Shown here piece by piece: positions 23,571 through 35,279 of a stretch of DNA of 64,000 nucleotides (the stretch's first letter is position 1; each line of letters begins with the position of its first letter). The DNA comes from Neckera pumila. Lineage: Eukaryota > Streptophyta > Bryopsida > Hypnales > Neckeraceae. The notes under the pieces were generated by a model, which was given only the letters and a program-made list of their open reading frames with translations, was not told where the DNA came from and did not search any database. Made by a program: the position numbers and the translations under genes. The stretch covers positions 28,159,445-28,223,444 of the forward strand of contig OZ018411.1 in the NCBI GenBank assembly GCA_963969595.1, read 5' to 3'.

Positions 23571-23930
23571 AATACTATTGAACCTAATCAATAAAGTCAT
23601 TGCCATAAAAATCACACCTTTGGATGACACATGAGAGTTTTATTTCTAAAAATTTGGCGTTAGCAAACTCCAAGTGGTAATGACCTTTAGAGAAGTTCAC
23701 CTTTGAGAAGTTCTATTGTACTCATGTAGATTCAGTTGGACCTCATTCTTGGTGATAAGAATTTCTTAACATCTGATCATGCTTGTGCTTTCCTTCACTT
23801 TTGCTACTAGATCAAAATTAGGCATACTTACCTAAGATTTTGTAGAAATGGACAAGCCTTTGGGAACTAGGAACACTCAGTGGAGTCATTGTATTCAATG
23901 GCTTCACTTTCTAGATGAGACAATGATTGT

Positions 23931-24017
23931 AGAACATAAATATAGGTAGATTATAGATAGCTTATTATTTTGATCAATGAAAATAAGCTATCTATAGTCT
24001 ACCTACATTTAAGTTCT
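23931..24017. repeat. Near-perfect hairpin
   Basis: AGAACATAAATATAGGTAGA at 23931 pairs with its complement ending at 24017 (TCTACCTACATTTAAGTTCT). Arms are about 40 bp around the loop GATCAATG, with a few mismatches. It may be a tiny MITE or a hairpin RNA source. Confidence 0.55.
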
Positions 24018-24716
24018 AAAATGACTATTATGTGTAGAGAATAACGCTATTGGGTACATTGACGCCATTGGATGCTTCTACTTTAGTTGAGGACCTTAAA
24101 ATGAATATACTCTTTGTGTACGTCAACCATTTTGATGCTTGGAGTTGTTCCTTCTTATGAGGTATATTTTATACTTAGAGGCCGGGCCATTTTTCCTAGC
24201 ATCAGAAAGTTCAAAACCTACAAATTGTCAATGTATCGTGTGGTTACTATTATTCCATTGGTGCGCACGATAATTTACAACTTATTGCATGATACCAATG
24301 CACACAATTACTACAAAGAATTGGTACTACTTTGTAATCAATATTAATTATGTGACTTCTACGCATTAATCACAAGTGTGCAAAGGACACAAATTATGCA
24401 CAAATTTTTTTATCTTTGACATGCATTTATATAAATTGAAGTATACAGAAAATCCATAACAATAATGTCATGCTATTTGTACTGCAATAAGCCAATAATG
24501 CTTATTAAATAGTATAAATGTTCAAAAAAGTATTGTCAATGTTCAATTGATGATCACCATTCTATTTAACAATACCTTTTTTCATAACTAAATTTTTTGC
24601 ATTTTGTTTGTTAGCACTTGATTAATATACATTCTAATAAATTCTAGTTTACTTTTTCATAATTGCACCAATTGATTGAACAAAATCCATCATTTCTCTA
24701 GGCCATCAAAATTTAG
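24018..24716. other. AT-rich spacer
   Basis: Contains a 77-codon plus-strand ORF (24114-24347) with no recognisable motif. I see no gene or transposon end. Confidence 0.35.
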
Positions 24717-24855
24717 TTTGAACTGAATTCATCAATAGGCCACCAAGAAACTTGATGGCGTAGTGAAGGAATCACTTCATTGTAGCTTGAACTGAATCCA
24801 TCAGTAGACCACCAAGAAACTTGATAGCGTAGTGAAGGAATTAGTTCATTGGCAC
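24717..24855. repeat. 69-bp tandem duplication
   Basis: TTGAACTGAATTCATCAATA at 24718 recurs at 24787 as TTGAACTGAATCCATCAGTA, with the following CCACCAAGAAACTTGAT and GCGTAGTGAAGGAAT conserved in both. Two copies, few differences. Confidence 0.7.
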
Positions 24856-24879
24856 TTGGTGAGAATGGAAGGTGAGGAG

Positions 24880-25804
24880 ATTTTCATATTTTTGACCCAA
24901 ATATTAATAGAAGGTGGAGATAAGGAATGACTTTAAGGCCCAACAATTTTCATAACTTTTGACTACATGGTTGAAAAGTTATTGCATGATATGTATTTTG
25001 TTTCTCAACTTGGGCAGCTTGGGCAAATCAGAAAAAATAACTTTTAAAAAAAATAAAAGTTTGAAATTGGTTTTCTAGAGTTGTATGTATATGGAAAGCT
25101 TTGAATCATTCTAGTTTTGATCAATGAATTGGAGTTATGAGAATTTTTGTTTAATGATAGTTATGGATTCTCTACTCTAATTAAACTTTGAAGTCCTTTA
25201 TCTTACTCAATTTTCAATATTTTTTGGAAAAAATAAATCATTGGATGTAGATTGTTTATCAAAACATTGCAACCATTGGAATTGACATTTTCTATTCCAT
25301 AATAAAATTCTTAACAATTTAGTATTATAAATCATTCTCTACTTCTTTCTACTCACTATTTTTTTCTTATATATTGTACAAGTTCAAATAATTTGAAATT
25401 TTTCAAGCATGTGACCAACTTGTCTAGGAAAAAGAATTCAAAGAAGCACCACCATTTTGGACATTTTGTCATAGAAAAGTGAGCTTGTGAAGTGTAGCTG
25501 CCTTGTTTTCTGCAGGGCTAAAAAAATGATTTCAGTAAATTTGAATGCTTATACTTTGCAATCCATGCAGTGGAAATTTTTGAAACTTTTACCACATGTT
25601 CTCAAGTCAGCAAACTATAAGATCCTACAATTACATGTGTGAAAATTTTTTTTTCAACATACATATAACTCTAGTTAGCATACTACAAGATCCTACAATT
25701 ACATATTTCAAAAAAAGTTTTTTTCAAAAATTTGGTACTTGTTCTAAAAATGGCAATTTTCAAGCGTTTTTGGTGAAAACATAGCCATAGAACTTTAGGG
25801 GTGA
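24880..25804 (-). mobile_element. TTAA repeat family, copy D (truncated, reverse orientation)
   Basis: The right end is ACTTTAGGGG-TGAA, the reverse of the family's left end with TTAA mutated. Reading leftward it matches copy F: CAAAAATGGCAATTT, GTAGGATCTT twice (a local duplication of about 60 bp at 25600-25710), the TTTTGGACATTTTGTC block and AGTTATGAGAATTTTTG. The far end stops inside the family's interior without TTAA, so this copy is truncated. Confidence 0.65.
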
Positions 25805-26545
25805 AAAGAGAAATCTTTATGCTCAACAAAAACAAGTTTCAAGGCTTCATAAACAAGCAAGTGCATTGGATTCTAGCTTCTTAGGGCCCTAATTTCATGC
25901 AATCCAATGAAATCATGATCATATCATTTTTGATTGACTAAGTCACTGAGACCAATTTTTGATTGAAGTCTTTGCAATGCTTGCAAAGCTTAATAGACAG
26001 CCGTAATCAAACATGCTTTCAATGACCATATCTAGTACCAGCTACCACCATGAATCATCAATATCAGTGACAATTCAAACCCGAAGATTGGTACTGAGGA
26101 TGGTCAGAGAGTTTTGTGGCATTGTTCTCAAATTTATGGTTCTTGCTAAGAAGAATACATGCCTAGTAGTGAATTCAAAGGAGGGAATGCAACTCAAGAT
26201 AACTTCAATTGAGCGTAGAGACTGGAGGCACAAGGGGCGTAATATGATCAAATAGTACAAGGGATTTTCAAGCCTTGTGAAGAATGCAAAACAATGAAAG
26301 ATGACAAAAAATTGATTGAACATCAATAGTGGGTGACTGTCTTGTGGCGACGTCCACCGATGTGACAACAACCCACGAGGTCAGGCCCAATTTGAGTGGC
26401 AACTCGTGAGTAGCTTCATGAATTTCAATGGACTCGAAGAGTTTTCAATGGGAGATTTCTTGTTCCTTGACTTTGAAATTCCACTAAGTCCATCTCAAGG
26501 ATTTAACCACCTTGTGTTTTGCTTTAGATCTTTGTATAAAAGTAA
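25805..26545. other. Spacer without recognised gene
   Basis: AT-rich, with slightly more complex sequence at 26000-26470. ORFs of 80 and 98 codons overlap on opposite strands (26013-26371), show no motif, and are most likely chance. Confidence 0.35.
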
Positions 26546-26549
26546 GTGG

Positions 26550-26975
26550 AATTCATAATTAGTGGAACACATCCTACCATTCTTAACTAACTTCACCCCT
26601 AACCTAAGACTAAATTTTTTAATACGCAATGCCACCAATTTGGAGACATATCCACATCAATACAAGGATGAACCTAAATTCCCATGAAGAAAAGTTCAAT
26701 GAGCAGAAGTTACTTGATTCTATGAGCTCTCTATGAAGACACAAAACAATTTCATGCATAATCAATGGAGCACATCTACCATTCTAAACTAACTTCACCC
26801 CTTAAGACTCAATTTTTAATACGCAATGTCACACATCCACTTCAATACATGGAGGAACCAAAATTGCCATGAAGAAAAGTTCAGTGGACATAGTAGTCTT
26901 TGTAGGATTCGGCAAGCCCCTAGAAGCTGCACAATTCTATGAGCTTTCTATGAAGACACAAAACAGTTTCATGCA
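26550..26975. repeat. ~205-bp tandem duplication
   Basis: Words in the first unit (ACACATCCTACCATTCT, AACTAACTTCACCCC, TTTTTAATACGCAATG, CATGAAGAAAAGTTCA, ATGAAGACACAAAACA) recur in the same order in the second unit, from about 26764. The second unit carries an extra block of about 45 bp (GTAGGATTCGGCAAGCCCC). Confidence 0.65.
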
Positions 26976-27188
26976 AATCTAAAGATGATCAACCCCCGAA
27001 GCTCAATTCTAAAGGCAGAAGAATCATTTATTGCATTACAGATTTCACTGTCCACCATGTACAGTACAGGTAAAAGATGTGTTCATGAATCCTCACTAAA
27101 TGAGGGACACAAACTTGCAAAAGTCATAAGTGGCAGGAAGAGCTAGAGTTGCATGTAGCAACCAGAGCACTTCTTGAACTGTATTGTA

Positions 27189-28542
27189 CAATGCCCTCCC
27201 AAAAGTTCTTCCGCAAACTTCCGAACCCACCAAAATAACTGCCGACCCCACCAGAAACCAGTGAATCTAGCATACTCAAAAATGTTTCTAACCACATGAA
27301 ATTTTACATATGTATTGAGGTGGGCTTTAGCTACATTTACACAAATGTTGGAAATTTTTTTAACAAAATTGAATAAGAAAACTATTTTCTACCATTGGAT
27401 GTGTCCACCCTTGGCTACAATTACTGCAACCATTCTCTCAGGCATGCTCGAACAGATCTTTTTGAGGAATTCTTGCGGAACCTTGCTCCACTCATCTTTC
27501 AAGGTTGCTTGCATTTCTTCAACGTTCTTAGGCCGCTAGATGCGATGTTGAACACCATCTTTGAGAATTGCCCAAACGTTCTCAAGAGGATTTAAGTATG
27601 GAGAATTGGCTGGCCACTCCAACCTGGGATAAGCCGCAATTCCCTCCACTCCTTTGGTGCATTGGACCGGTGAATTGGAACTCCATCCTCCATGAGAATT
27701 CTGTCAAAAATGGTACCCATGAATCAAAGCAATGGGCCATCTATATAAGCTCTACAAAATCCTTGGCTGGTGTCTGTCCCTTGGCAAAAAGACAAGTTCA
27801 GACTTGGTTGTGCCTGCAATGGCGCCCCAAATCATCACAGACGTCCTTCCACTCTTAAAGGAAGATGCTAGGCAGTCATTACGGTAGCCATTGAAGGTGG
27901 AACACAAGGTGAACTCGTCGGAAATTCTTACCGATCTCAAAGCTCAATTCATCGCTCTAGACAATGCGTTCCCAATGTGCAACTGTCCAATGTTCATGGT
28001 CTCAAGCAAATTGCAACCTCTTAGACTGGTGCACAAGAGTCAAATACGACTTTCTAATGGCAACTCGGGCAAAAAGTCCATTTTTCATGTAGCCGACGTT
28101 GCACCATTGACTCCGAGACTTTCACAGGAGACGCGTTCATGGTGTCACTAAGTGCAGCAATGCGATTTGCTTCGACAAAGCCAACTATTCTTCTAATGTC
28201 ACGTTCGGCCAACTTTTGAGGTCATCTAGTCTTCCCAAGGGGGAGAGCGGTGCCTCACTCCTGGAATTTCTTGTACACATCGCAAACGGCCCTCGATGAG
28301 ACCCCAGATGCATTGCTGAGTTGTGAGCCCTGGCATCCTTCATTCCAACTATTCGGGCTCGTTTTTGGAGGTCAAAGGTCATTCTGTGCAATGACATCTT
28401 CACATGAAGTGCAAGATTATGCCGTGCGCCTTTGAGCTCCAAAAATTTTGGGGTATTTTTTTAGATTCGCTGGTTTCTGGTGGGGTTGGCAGTTATTTCA
28501 GTGGGTGCGGAAGTCTGCGCAAGAACTTTTGGGAGGGCACTG
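27189..28542 (-). mobile_element. Tc1-like (Tc1/mariner superfamily) element, complete but decayed
   Basis: A 1354-bp element bounded by 81-bp inverted terminal repeats (27189-27269 and 28462-28542) that begin CARTGCCCTCCCAAAAGTTC. A TA dinucleotide flanks it on both sides (27187-27188 and 28543-28544), the canonical Tc1/mariner target duplication. One transposase reading occupies the minus strand. Size, repeat length and target site all fit the superfamily. The coding sequence has stops and frameshifts, so it cannot make its own transposase. The repeats differ at about nine positions, so the insertion is not recent. Confidence 0.92.
27390..28442 (-). pseudogene. Tc1-like transposase pseudogene (DDE, about DD34E)
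   Basis: Reading from 28442 downward: an N-terminal helix-turn-helix region starting MTFDLQKRARIVGMKDA, then after frame breaks the catalytic core. VRISDEFTLCSTF gives the first Asp (ISDE, about 27930); SVMIWGAIAGTTKSELVFLP follows. ILMEDGVPIHRSNAPKEW (about 27690) holds the second Asp, and LEWPANSPYLNPLENVW (about 27625-27575) the third acidic residue, Glu, roughly 34-35 residues after the second Asp. The C-terminal part reads RPKNVEEMQATLKDEW and SMPERMVAVI. Intact proteins of this kind cut and paste the element into TA sites. Here at least five stops or frame changes disrupt it. The WGAIAGTTKSELVFLP and EDGVPIHRS style is what I associate with fungal and animal Tc1-like elements more than with the plant DD39D mariner group. 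Confidence 0.85.
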
Positions 28543-28544
28543 TA

Positions 28545-28723
28545 CATAAAACTATCAACGAATCATGTTTTCCTTCACCGACACTTACAAACACCCAACA
28601 AATGTGTGGTTTCTTCTCAACCCCAGATTTTGATGGCAAGAGGAATCAATTACAATATATTGCAGCATTACTGGTTTCATTGTCTACCATAAAACGGTGC
28701 TGGTTGCAACAGCGCTCTTTTCC
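28545..28723. other. Spacer between Tc1-like element and germin relic
   Basis: Sequence that cut off exon 2 of the germin-like relic before the Tc1-like element arrived beside it. Part of it (ATGGTAGACAATGAAACCAG on the minus strand) resembles ATGGTGGACAGTGAAATCTG at about 27059 on the other side of the Tc1-like element, in the same orientation, hinting that both flanks were once one repeat. Confidence 0.4.
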
Positions 28724-29759
28724 CTAGTATGATTTTTGGATGTTGAAGTCGAGACGGGCGTGGGTGACGCCCATTGTGTTGAGGCCGGGCATTTGTAGCA
28801 CGGAGGCTCGGGTTGCGGTGGCTCCCGTCTTGGACACGGAGGTTGGGGACGCTGAGGAGAAGCACAACAGAGTTAGCTCTATGAGTCAATCCAAGGTTAG
28901 ACATCTTTAGTCATGTGCACTCAAGGGGAGCCCATAATAGGAGAGACTTCCAGAAATTCCATAGAACGAGTGCATCCTAGGAAGTTCACTACTTGAGTAA
29001 GATTGAATAGAGTCTGAAATTCGATACTCCAGCTTCGAAATTCCATGGTTGCAGTATGGACTGTTTGGATTCCGTACTTAAGCTAGCTTCAAAATTCCAT
29101 GGATGCACCACTACGGACTATTTTGGATTCTATACTGAAGCTTCGAAGTGTATTCCATTGTTGCTCTATGGACTATTTGGATTCTGTACTCAAGTTTCAA
29201 AATTGCATGGTTGTGCTATGCACTAATTGGATTTCTCTAGATTGATACCCCACTAAAATTAATCATAGAAAACACAACATACACAGGAATCTGAAGCAAT
29301 ACCCCACAACAAACTTTCAAGAATACCGGGCCATAGACAGCATAAATAACAACCTCACAAGAGTCAGTTCGAACATCTCACATGATTCCTAATAGTTTAC
29401 GACGGGTAGTTCAATACAACCAACAATTTGCACCTAATCATTGCTCAATTAAAGCCAAGAGAACGTGATTCCCAGTCCACAAGCTCTTCAATTCGGGATT
29501 GATTTCTAGATTCCATTGCCCAAATCAAAATTGACCAGAGTAAGTGAATAGGGATAGGCATGGAGCTTAATTACAAGGTTTGCGCAATCCGGTGTACGTG
29601 AAGTCCTTGGCGGTGGCAGTGTCTCGGGGATGGCACGGGAACCCATTCACCACCACCTTGGACTTCAGATCCGCCACGCAGTTAGTCCTGCAGTGGATCG
29701 GGATCTACAGCAGCGCTCAGAATTGCGCAGACGATCAGAAGCCAGTACATGACGGTCAT
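28724..29759 (-). pseudogene. Germin-like protein gene relic (exon 1 and start of exon 2)
   Basis: Germin-like proteins are secreted cupins of the plant cell wall, some with superoxide dismutase or oxalate oxidase activity. Exon 1 (29759-29575) starts MTVMYWLLIVCAILSAAVDP, a signal peptide, followed by DPLQD. A one-base insertion then makes a stop; in the next frame CVADLKSKVVVNGFPCHP and DTATAKDFTYTGLRKP continue, with the conserved Cys residues. Exon 2 begins after CTCCTCAG at 28851 and reads RASVLQMPGLNTMGVTHARL then DFNIQ before turning into unrelated sequence and a stop at 28724. The implied intron is about 720 bp. The metal-binding cupin motifs (HxH...E) are missing because the gene is truncated. 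The order, signal peptide and the two family blocks make the assignment firm; it cannot give a working protein. Confidence 0.85.
28970..29235. repeat. Tandem repeat (~55 bp, four copies) in the germin relic intron
   Basis: The unit GGATTCTGTACTCAAGCTTC / AAAATTCCATGGTTG / CTATGGACTATTT occurs four times from about 29019 to 29232 with moderate divergence. It lies wholly within the inferred germin-like intron. Confidence 0.7.
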
Positions 29760-30890
29760 AGCTAGTAACACAGTTGCAATTGAGCAACACTACGAATGCC
29801 AAACTGAGAAGCTGTGTTTGATCGAAGTCAGAGCTAACTTTAGTAGTAGTGCCCAATATACTCTATGTTGTGAATGATGAAGGTTTCGTTGATTGTGGCT
29901 GAATGATGAGCTACTTATTCCCCATGGAAGCTAGGTACCGTTTCTCATCAGCTGGCCTGCCTTAAACCGCGGCATGTCGAACATGCAGCAGGTTCCAGGA
30001 CATGAAAGTACAGCTTGTGGACTACACGGAATTGAGTACGTTGTACCGCATGGCGTTCCAGTCCTGATTCCGTGCTTCTCACTCCATTCTTGGTTGCCTC
30101 CGTCGAAAATACTGCCTTTGTTTCGTGCAAGCTGATTCTGTCAATCCCCCATTTAATTTTCATTGCGGGTTTTGCTGATCGAAGTGTTATCAACTTGCTT
30201 CAAACTTTGCTTATGAAAAATCAAAAACTTTACATATGGCGCTCCAGTGAATAAATTTTGGGTCTTTTTCCACCTACAAGACACTTTAAGGTTTCTTCAA
30301 ATCTTTACCCTGGCCAATCAAAAAAAAACCCGACAAAGAAGCTCATAGAAATATACATTAAAAGAAATGATTTTGATTTGTCATCGAAATAAACAATGAT
30401 TCCTCAAATGTTGTCCTTTTGTATCTATCTATGCACACCAGCTTTAGTGAATAGTTTTAGATCTTCTTACGTTGATTGCCAAAAGAAACAGAATGTTAGT
30501 TTCGCGGTCTACATTGACTTGTCTGTCTGAGGCTGCGTTTGCAGGTTTAGTTGCTTCAATACTGTTGAAGAGGAAGGGATTTGCATATTCAATTAGAACT
30601 GGCGGAAAGGTTTGATGCTTTGAAAGGTGACACATGGAGTGAACAGCTTGAAGTGTGGAATCGTTCAAAGTAGTTGGCATCAGTTTGCATCATTTTCATG
30701 CTTGTGGAAATTGCTGTGGTACAGTGCTCTCGAGTTTTGATTAGAATTCGCAGAGTCAGAGAGGAATTCTCTATTGAGCTGGAGGGGAGGGGAGTGTCGG
30801 TATTGTTTTAGTATGGAACCTCAGTGGACCCCATTAGTTGGAGCCTCTCATTGGATGAGGAGAGGCCTGCTTTTTTCTTATAAAAGTATG
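29760..30890. other. Upstream region of the germin relic
   Basis: Somewhat more complex and GC-richer at 29860-30190 and 30450-30800, as expected of an old promoter. Overlapping ORFs of 60-81 codons on both strands (29948-30254, 30444-30680) have no recognised motif. No TATA box can be pinned to the relic. Confidence 0.3.
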
Positions 30891-32432
30891 AACCCCGTAT
30901 TGACCTATTTTTTGAGATTTCGAAAGTAGCAGGGCTCACCAAGTTCCAACCATTCAAGCATTGAGATTATGTCCGGTAACATGAAAGTACAATTTCTTGA
31001 AATTTTATTGAATTTGTGCCATTTATTTATTGGAAATTCAACATCAAAAGGTAAATATGCCTTGACATTGAAAAGAAAACTAAGGTAGTTTTCTCTCAAA
31101 GGGACCATTTAAGCCTATATGACTCATCATTGACAATAATAGATATTTCAAACAATATGTCACTAATTTTAGATAGGGGTTGCATTTAGAATACTATCAC
31201 TTTTAGAGCAGACTACATTATAGCCATTCATCATAAGAAAAAGGAACCAAAGTCTTCATTTATAGCCATTTGTCCTTACATAGCATTCATCCACACAATG
31301 ACTTCTTCTACAATTCAAAATTTGAAAAAAATTGTAGATCAAGATTGGTTGATTTTGAATACACTAAAAGTTGGAAAATTTAGGATCTACATTAATTGAT
31401 TTTAAAATGCTTTAAAGTTTTACTCTTGATGAATATTTTTTCCAACTATGTTTATAGAGATCTTCCTCTTTGAATAATTATACATTCAGGCCACATTGGC
31501 GCCAAAATAGTTAAATTTTAGAATTTGGACTGTTTGGTAGCTTGATTTGAATTTCTTGGCTTTCAACAATTTGCTCTTCCTAATTTTTTGATACTCTCAA
31601 TTTTGGATTAATTTGTTCTATTCATGCGTAAATATTTTGTTTTTTTTCTTAATTTTTTCAAGAATAATTTTTGGATATTTAGAATTAGCAAAAATGAATT
31701 TTTTTTCAGATTTTTAGAAATAATTATATAATTTTAAAATTTTAGACATGTTCTAAATTTTCCCTAATTATCTACAAAATTGACCAACATGGAGGGTAGT
31801 ATTTATTTCTATAATCTTAGTAAAAATATTTGTCAATTGTAAAAAATTATAGATTTGAGTAGGTAGTTAATATGAGTCTCATTAGATATTTTTTTTTCAG
31901 GGTAGTTTGTCATTTCTATACACCTAACATGGCTTTCTATTTGTGGCATGGATTTTTCATAGCCTGGGTAGACAATGTTGAGAGCACTCTTCACTCTTAT
32001 TCACTAAGCTTGACATGCATGCCTTAAATTTGACGTCCATTTTGTCGTTTACAGGCACTTTGCACGTCTTTAAATGTTTAAATTTTTTTCAAAGATCTAT
32101 GTCTTTTAGAAAGGGTAGAAAAAATTCCAAAGTGTTCCTAGGGAGATGGAAACTAAATAGAGCATATCTTGGATATTGGCTATACTTCCAATTTTCATAG
32201 TTCCAAATTCATGCTTTTCCTAAATTCCATGCTTTTTTAATTGAGTTGCAACCTAGCATTATCCCTTACTGATTTCTAACTAAAATTGGGAATCCACCAA
32301 CCATGCTTGTCATACCCATATGTCATGTTGCCTATCCATCCAACATTATAGGAAAAAAATAAGAAATCAATAAATGAATGCAAGCCATATCAATATCCTT
32401 TTTGATCTTGCAAGGTTTTTATTTGATACCTC
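30891..32432. other. AT-rich spacer
   Basis: Long AT-rich tract with homopolymer runs. I see no gene, no inverted ends and no tandem repeat. Confidence 0.35.
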
Positions 32433-32559
32433 CCTCATACCCTAAAGGTACAAGAGAACAAGGCACAGAATCATGCGTATGGAGGGAGGCACACATTTTG
32501 GAGGCTTCGACTGCAAAAATCAAAGTATTGGATTGTACATTACCTTTATTCAAGTTAAT

Positions 32560-32765
32560 ATACATTTTTAAATGCTAATATCTTCCAATCCATACAGTCA
32601 AACTTCATGAAAATTTTATCACATTATCTAAGACAAGTGAAGTACAAGATCCTATGGTTAGGTTTTAAGAAAAAAGTCTTTTTTGGTGTCTTGAGTGATT
32701 GCCGCAAAAATGGCATTTTTCAGTGGTTTTGGAGCCAAAAAATGCTTTGGGCCTTTAGGGGTTAG
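32560..32765 (-). mobile_element. TTAA repeat family, copy E (end fragment)
   Basis: The right end reads GGGCCTTTAGGGG-TTAG. Going left are the family words CAAAAATGGCATTTTTCAG, GTACAAGATCCTATGGTTAG and TGAAAATTTTATCACAT, i.e. about 200 bp of the family's left end in reverse orientation, closest to copy B. The other end is not recognisable; a lone ACCCTAAAGGTAC at about 32440 could be its remnant. Confidence 0.6.
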
Positions 32766-34575
32766 TTAATTAAGGGTCATAACCAAGCATTTAAAATTGA
32801 GGTTGAGCATCACTTGAGATCACTTGAATAAGAAATTTGACATTTTTTACTATTATTGAACTAAAAACGTACTCTGGTGGGCCTTGTTATTAGTCAAGAG
32901 AAGATTTAAGGTTTTATTAGGATGCATTTTTGGACACAAAATGTTAAGTGAAATTTTCAAAAAGGCATTGGTCCTTTAGAAATTAAGTGGAGACAAAAAA
33001 TTCAACAAGTTTACTAAACCTGTGACCTTTAACCACATCAAGGGATTTAAGGATTTCATTGAATGTGACCCTACCCCTTGTTGTACGGAATTAGGAAAAT
33101 TTAGCCTATAAAGTGATGGATTTTAACCTTGTAAGAACAAATTGATCACCATGGAAATCATCCTTTTTGATATAGTGTGAATCATCTACTTAACCTTGTA
33201 AGGACGGGCCTATGACCACTGATTCTAAGCCTTAACTGTTATTACTCTATTTGTTGCCATTTTGCAGTTAGATGTGAATGAAAATATTTTTAAATTTATT
33301 TTTCAGAGTTGAAGTCATATACTGAATCATATGTTTACTACAAGTTGTTGAATTTTCAAATTTTTTGGGAAAAATTTGAAATTACTATGAATTTTTGAGA
33401 AAAAATTGAAGGAAATTCATATCAAATACAACTATATATTCAAAAACTAGGAAATTTTCACTATCAATGTATATTATTGTGTATAACATCATGTTATAAA
33501 CCAAAGAAATTGTATCACTCTAAAATTAAAAAAATTAAAAAATCATGGTTATAAGCTCAACTGATAGACCTCTTTCCAACTTTAAATTTGTTTTTTTGGA
33601 TAGTAAATAGTACAAAAAAATCTCCAAATTGGAATTTATGATGTAAAATTGGAGGATATTTTTAGATTATAAAACGTCTTTGAAAATAGAAAAAAAAATT
33701 ATATAAGGTGTATAATAATCATGATAAACCTTATATTTAAATCTTGAATCATTTGGAATTAGAATGCAACAGTTATGGCCAAAAAACAAAAAAAAAGACA
33801 CAAGGTGTGATACAAATAGGACAGGCGTTTCTTGCAATCACCATGATCTAAGCTTATGTGCTAGTCTTGTTGCTTAGAGAGGGGTTTAGGGAGAAGATTC
33901 TTCCAATTGTTCACTTGTACAAGTGCACAACAACGCAAAAGATATTTATACATGCATACTCCTCATTGGTCTAGATGGAGAACTTGCATCATGCAAACAT
34001 AGACTATTGGCTTTTAAAGCTAGCGAGCCTTCAAATTTGAAAGTTTCAACCTTAATAACACTACAAGGTATACCAAGGGAACTTCTAGGGATTGCAAAAT
34101 AAATTGTAGGGGGGCTCAGGGAGCTTCTAGGAAGCAATCGACGCAATCCCCACACCGCAGATTAGCATTTTGCATGGCAATGCAAAAAGAACGAGGGTGG
34201 AAAACAAAAGATGGCAATCTCTAATGACACCATGAAAGAAGGACTTTCATCAAAGTCAACTACTACAACCTGCCGATTTGATGTCGCCTTTGCTTTTTCA
34301 TAGAACATCTCATGAGGGAGTGTGCATAATCCAAAAGAAACTTCCCCAACCCAAATGCATCTCAAGGGGAGAAAGCAGGTACAAGGGATCCTAAAGCTAT
34401 AGGAGCTGCACTCAATTGAGTGGGAGGACACAATCAAAGTTATGACCCTCTATTCCTTCCATTGGCCATCGGAAATCACAATCTAGCAATCATGGTAGCT
34501 AGCAAAGGCTCTTCGGGGAAAGGCAGAGGATCCATAGACATTCCAAATTGCAAATCTAAGAACCCGATAAACAAT
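32766..34575. other. AT-rich spacer
   Basis: No convincing gene. Minus-strand ORFs at 33946-34155 (69 codons) and 34162-34437 (91 codons) lack recognised motifs and are not supported by splice signals or repeats. Confidence 0.35.
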
Positions 34576-34791
34576 CACTTTAAAAAACCCCGGTTTTAGG
34601 AAACGAGTCCAAATTTTTATAAATGGATTTTAGGTGACATCTAATACAACAATCTATATTTTAATATCAACATTGATGTTACATTGGACATTTCTATTAA
34701 CATTAAAATATGGATTGCTGCATTGAATGTCATCTAAAATTCGTTTAAAAAAATTTGGACTCATCACCTAAAAGGTAGATTTTTTATAGTG
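34576..34791. mobile_element. Hairpin CACTA-type MITE
   Basis: Left end CACTTTAAAAAACC and right end complementary to CACTATAAAAAATC; flanks are AAT and AGT, so the 3-bp duplication has one mismatch. The arms pair almost throughout (GAGTCCAAATTTTT, TTTTAGGTGACATC against their complements), leaving a short loop near 34680. It shares TTTTAGGTGACATCTA with the element at 43336. Confidence 0.75.
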
Positions 34792-35279
34792 AGTGCAAAC
34801 GTGCAAACGTATTCACTGACAAAGGGGCCAATGGAAAAGGTTAGGAGACAATGAGCTGTAATAAGAAGGCCCCCAAGTTCACATAAGGTGCTCCAATATA
34901 ATTATAGGCCTCCCAACTTAGAAGACGATGCAGTAGGACCGAGGCAAGATCAAGCCTTTCACACAAAAGCGACAAAAACATGGAATGTATTCAAATTCAT
35001 CTTGCAAATGTAAGCATTCCTAGTAGGGTCACCACCAGAACCTCTTTTGAGTTAAGGAAACAACTAATATAGAAAGAAAGGAGCATCATCTTAGAGACAA
35101 GAGGAGTGATTGATTCTCCAACAATGAGAAGTATTTCTAGGCCAAAGGCACCAAGTCAGACTTTATTAAGGAGTGCAATACTGAGATCTGTCACTGAAGG
35201 CACAATCACGTCCTGTCCAACACTAGTCCCTCTAGACTCTCCACAGGGGAGGAAGCGATGATGACAACCAAGATGGCAA
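34792..35279. other. Spacer between two hairpin MITEs
   Basis: Moderately complex sequence without ORFs over 60 codons or recognised motifs. Confidence 0.35.
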
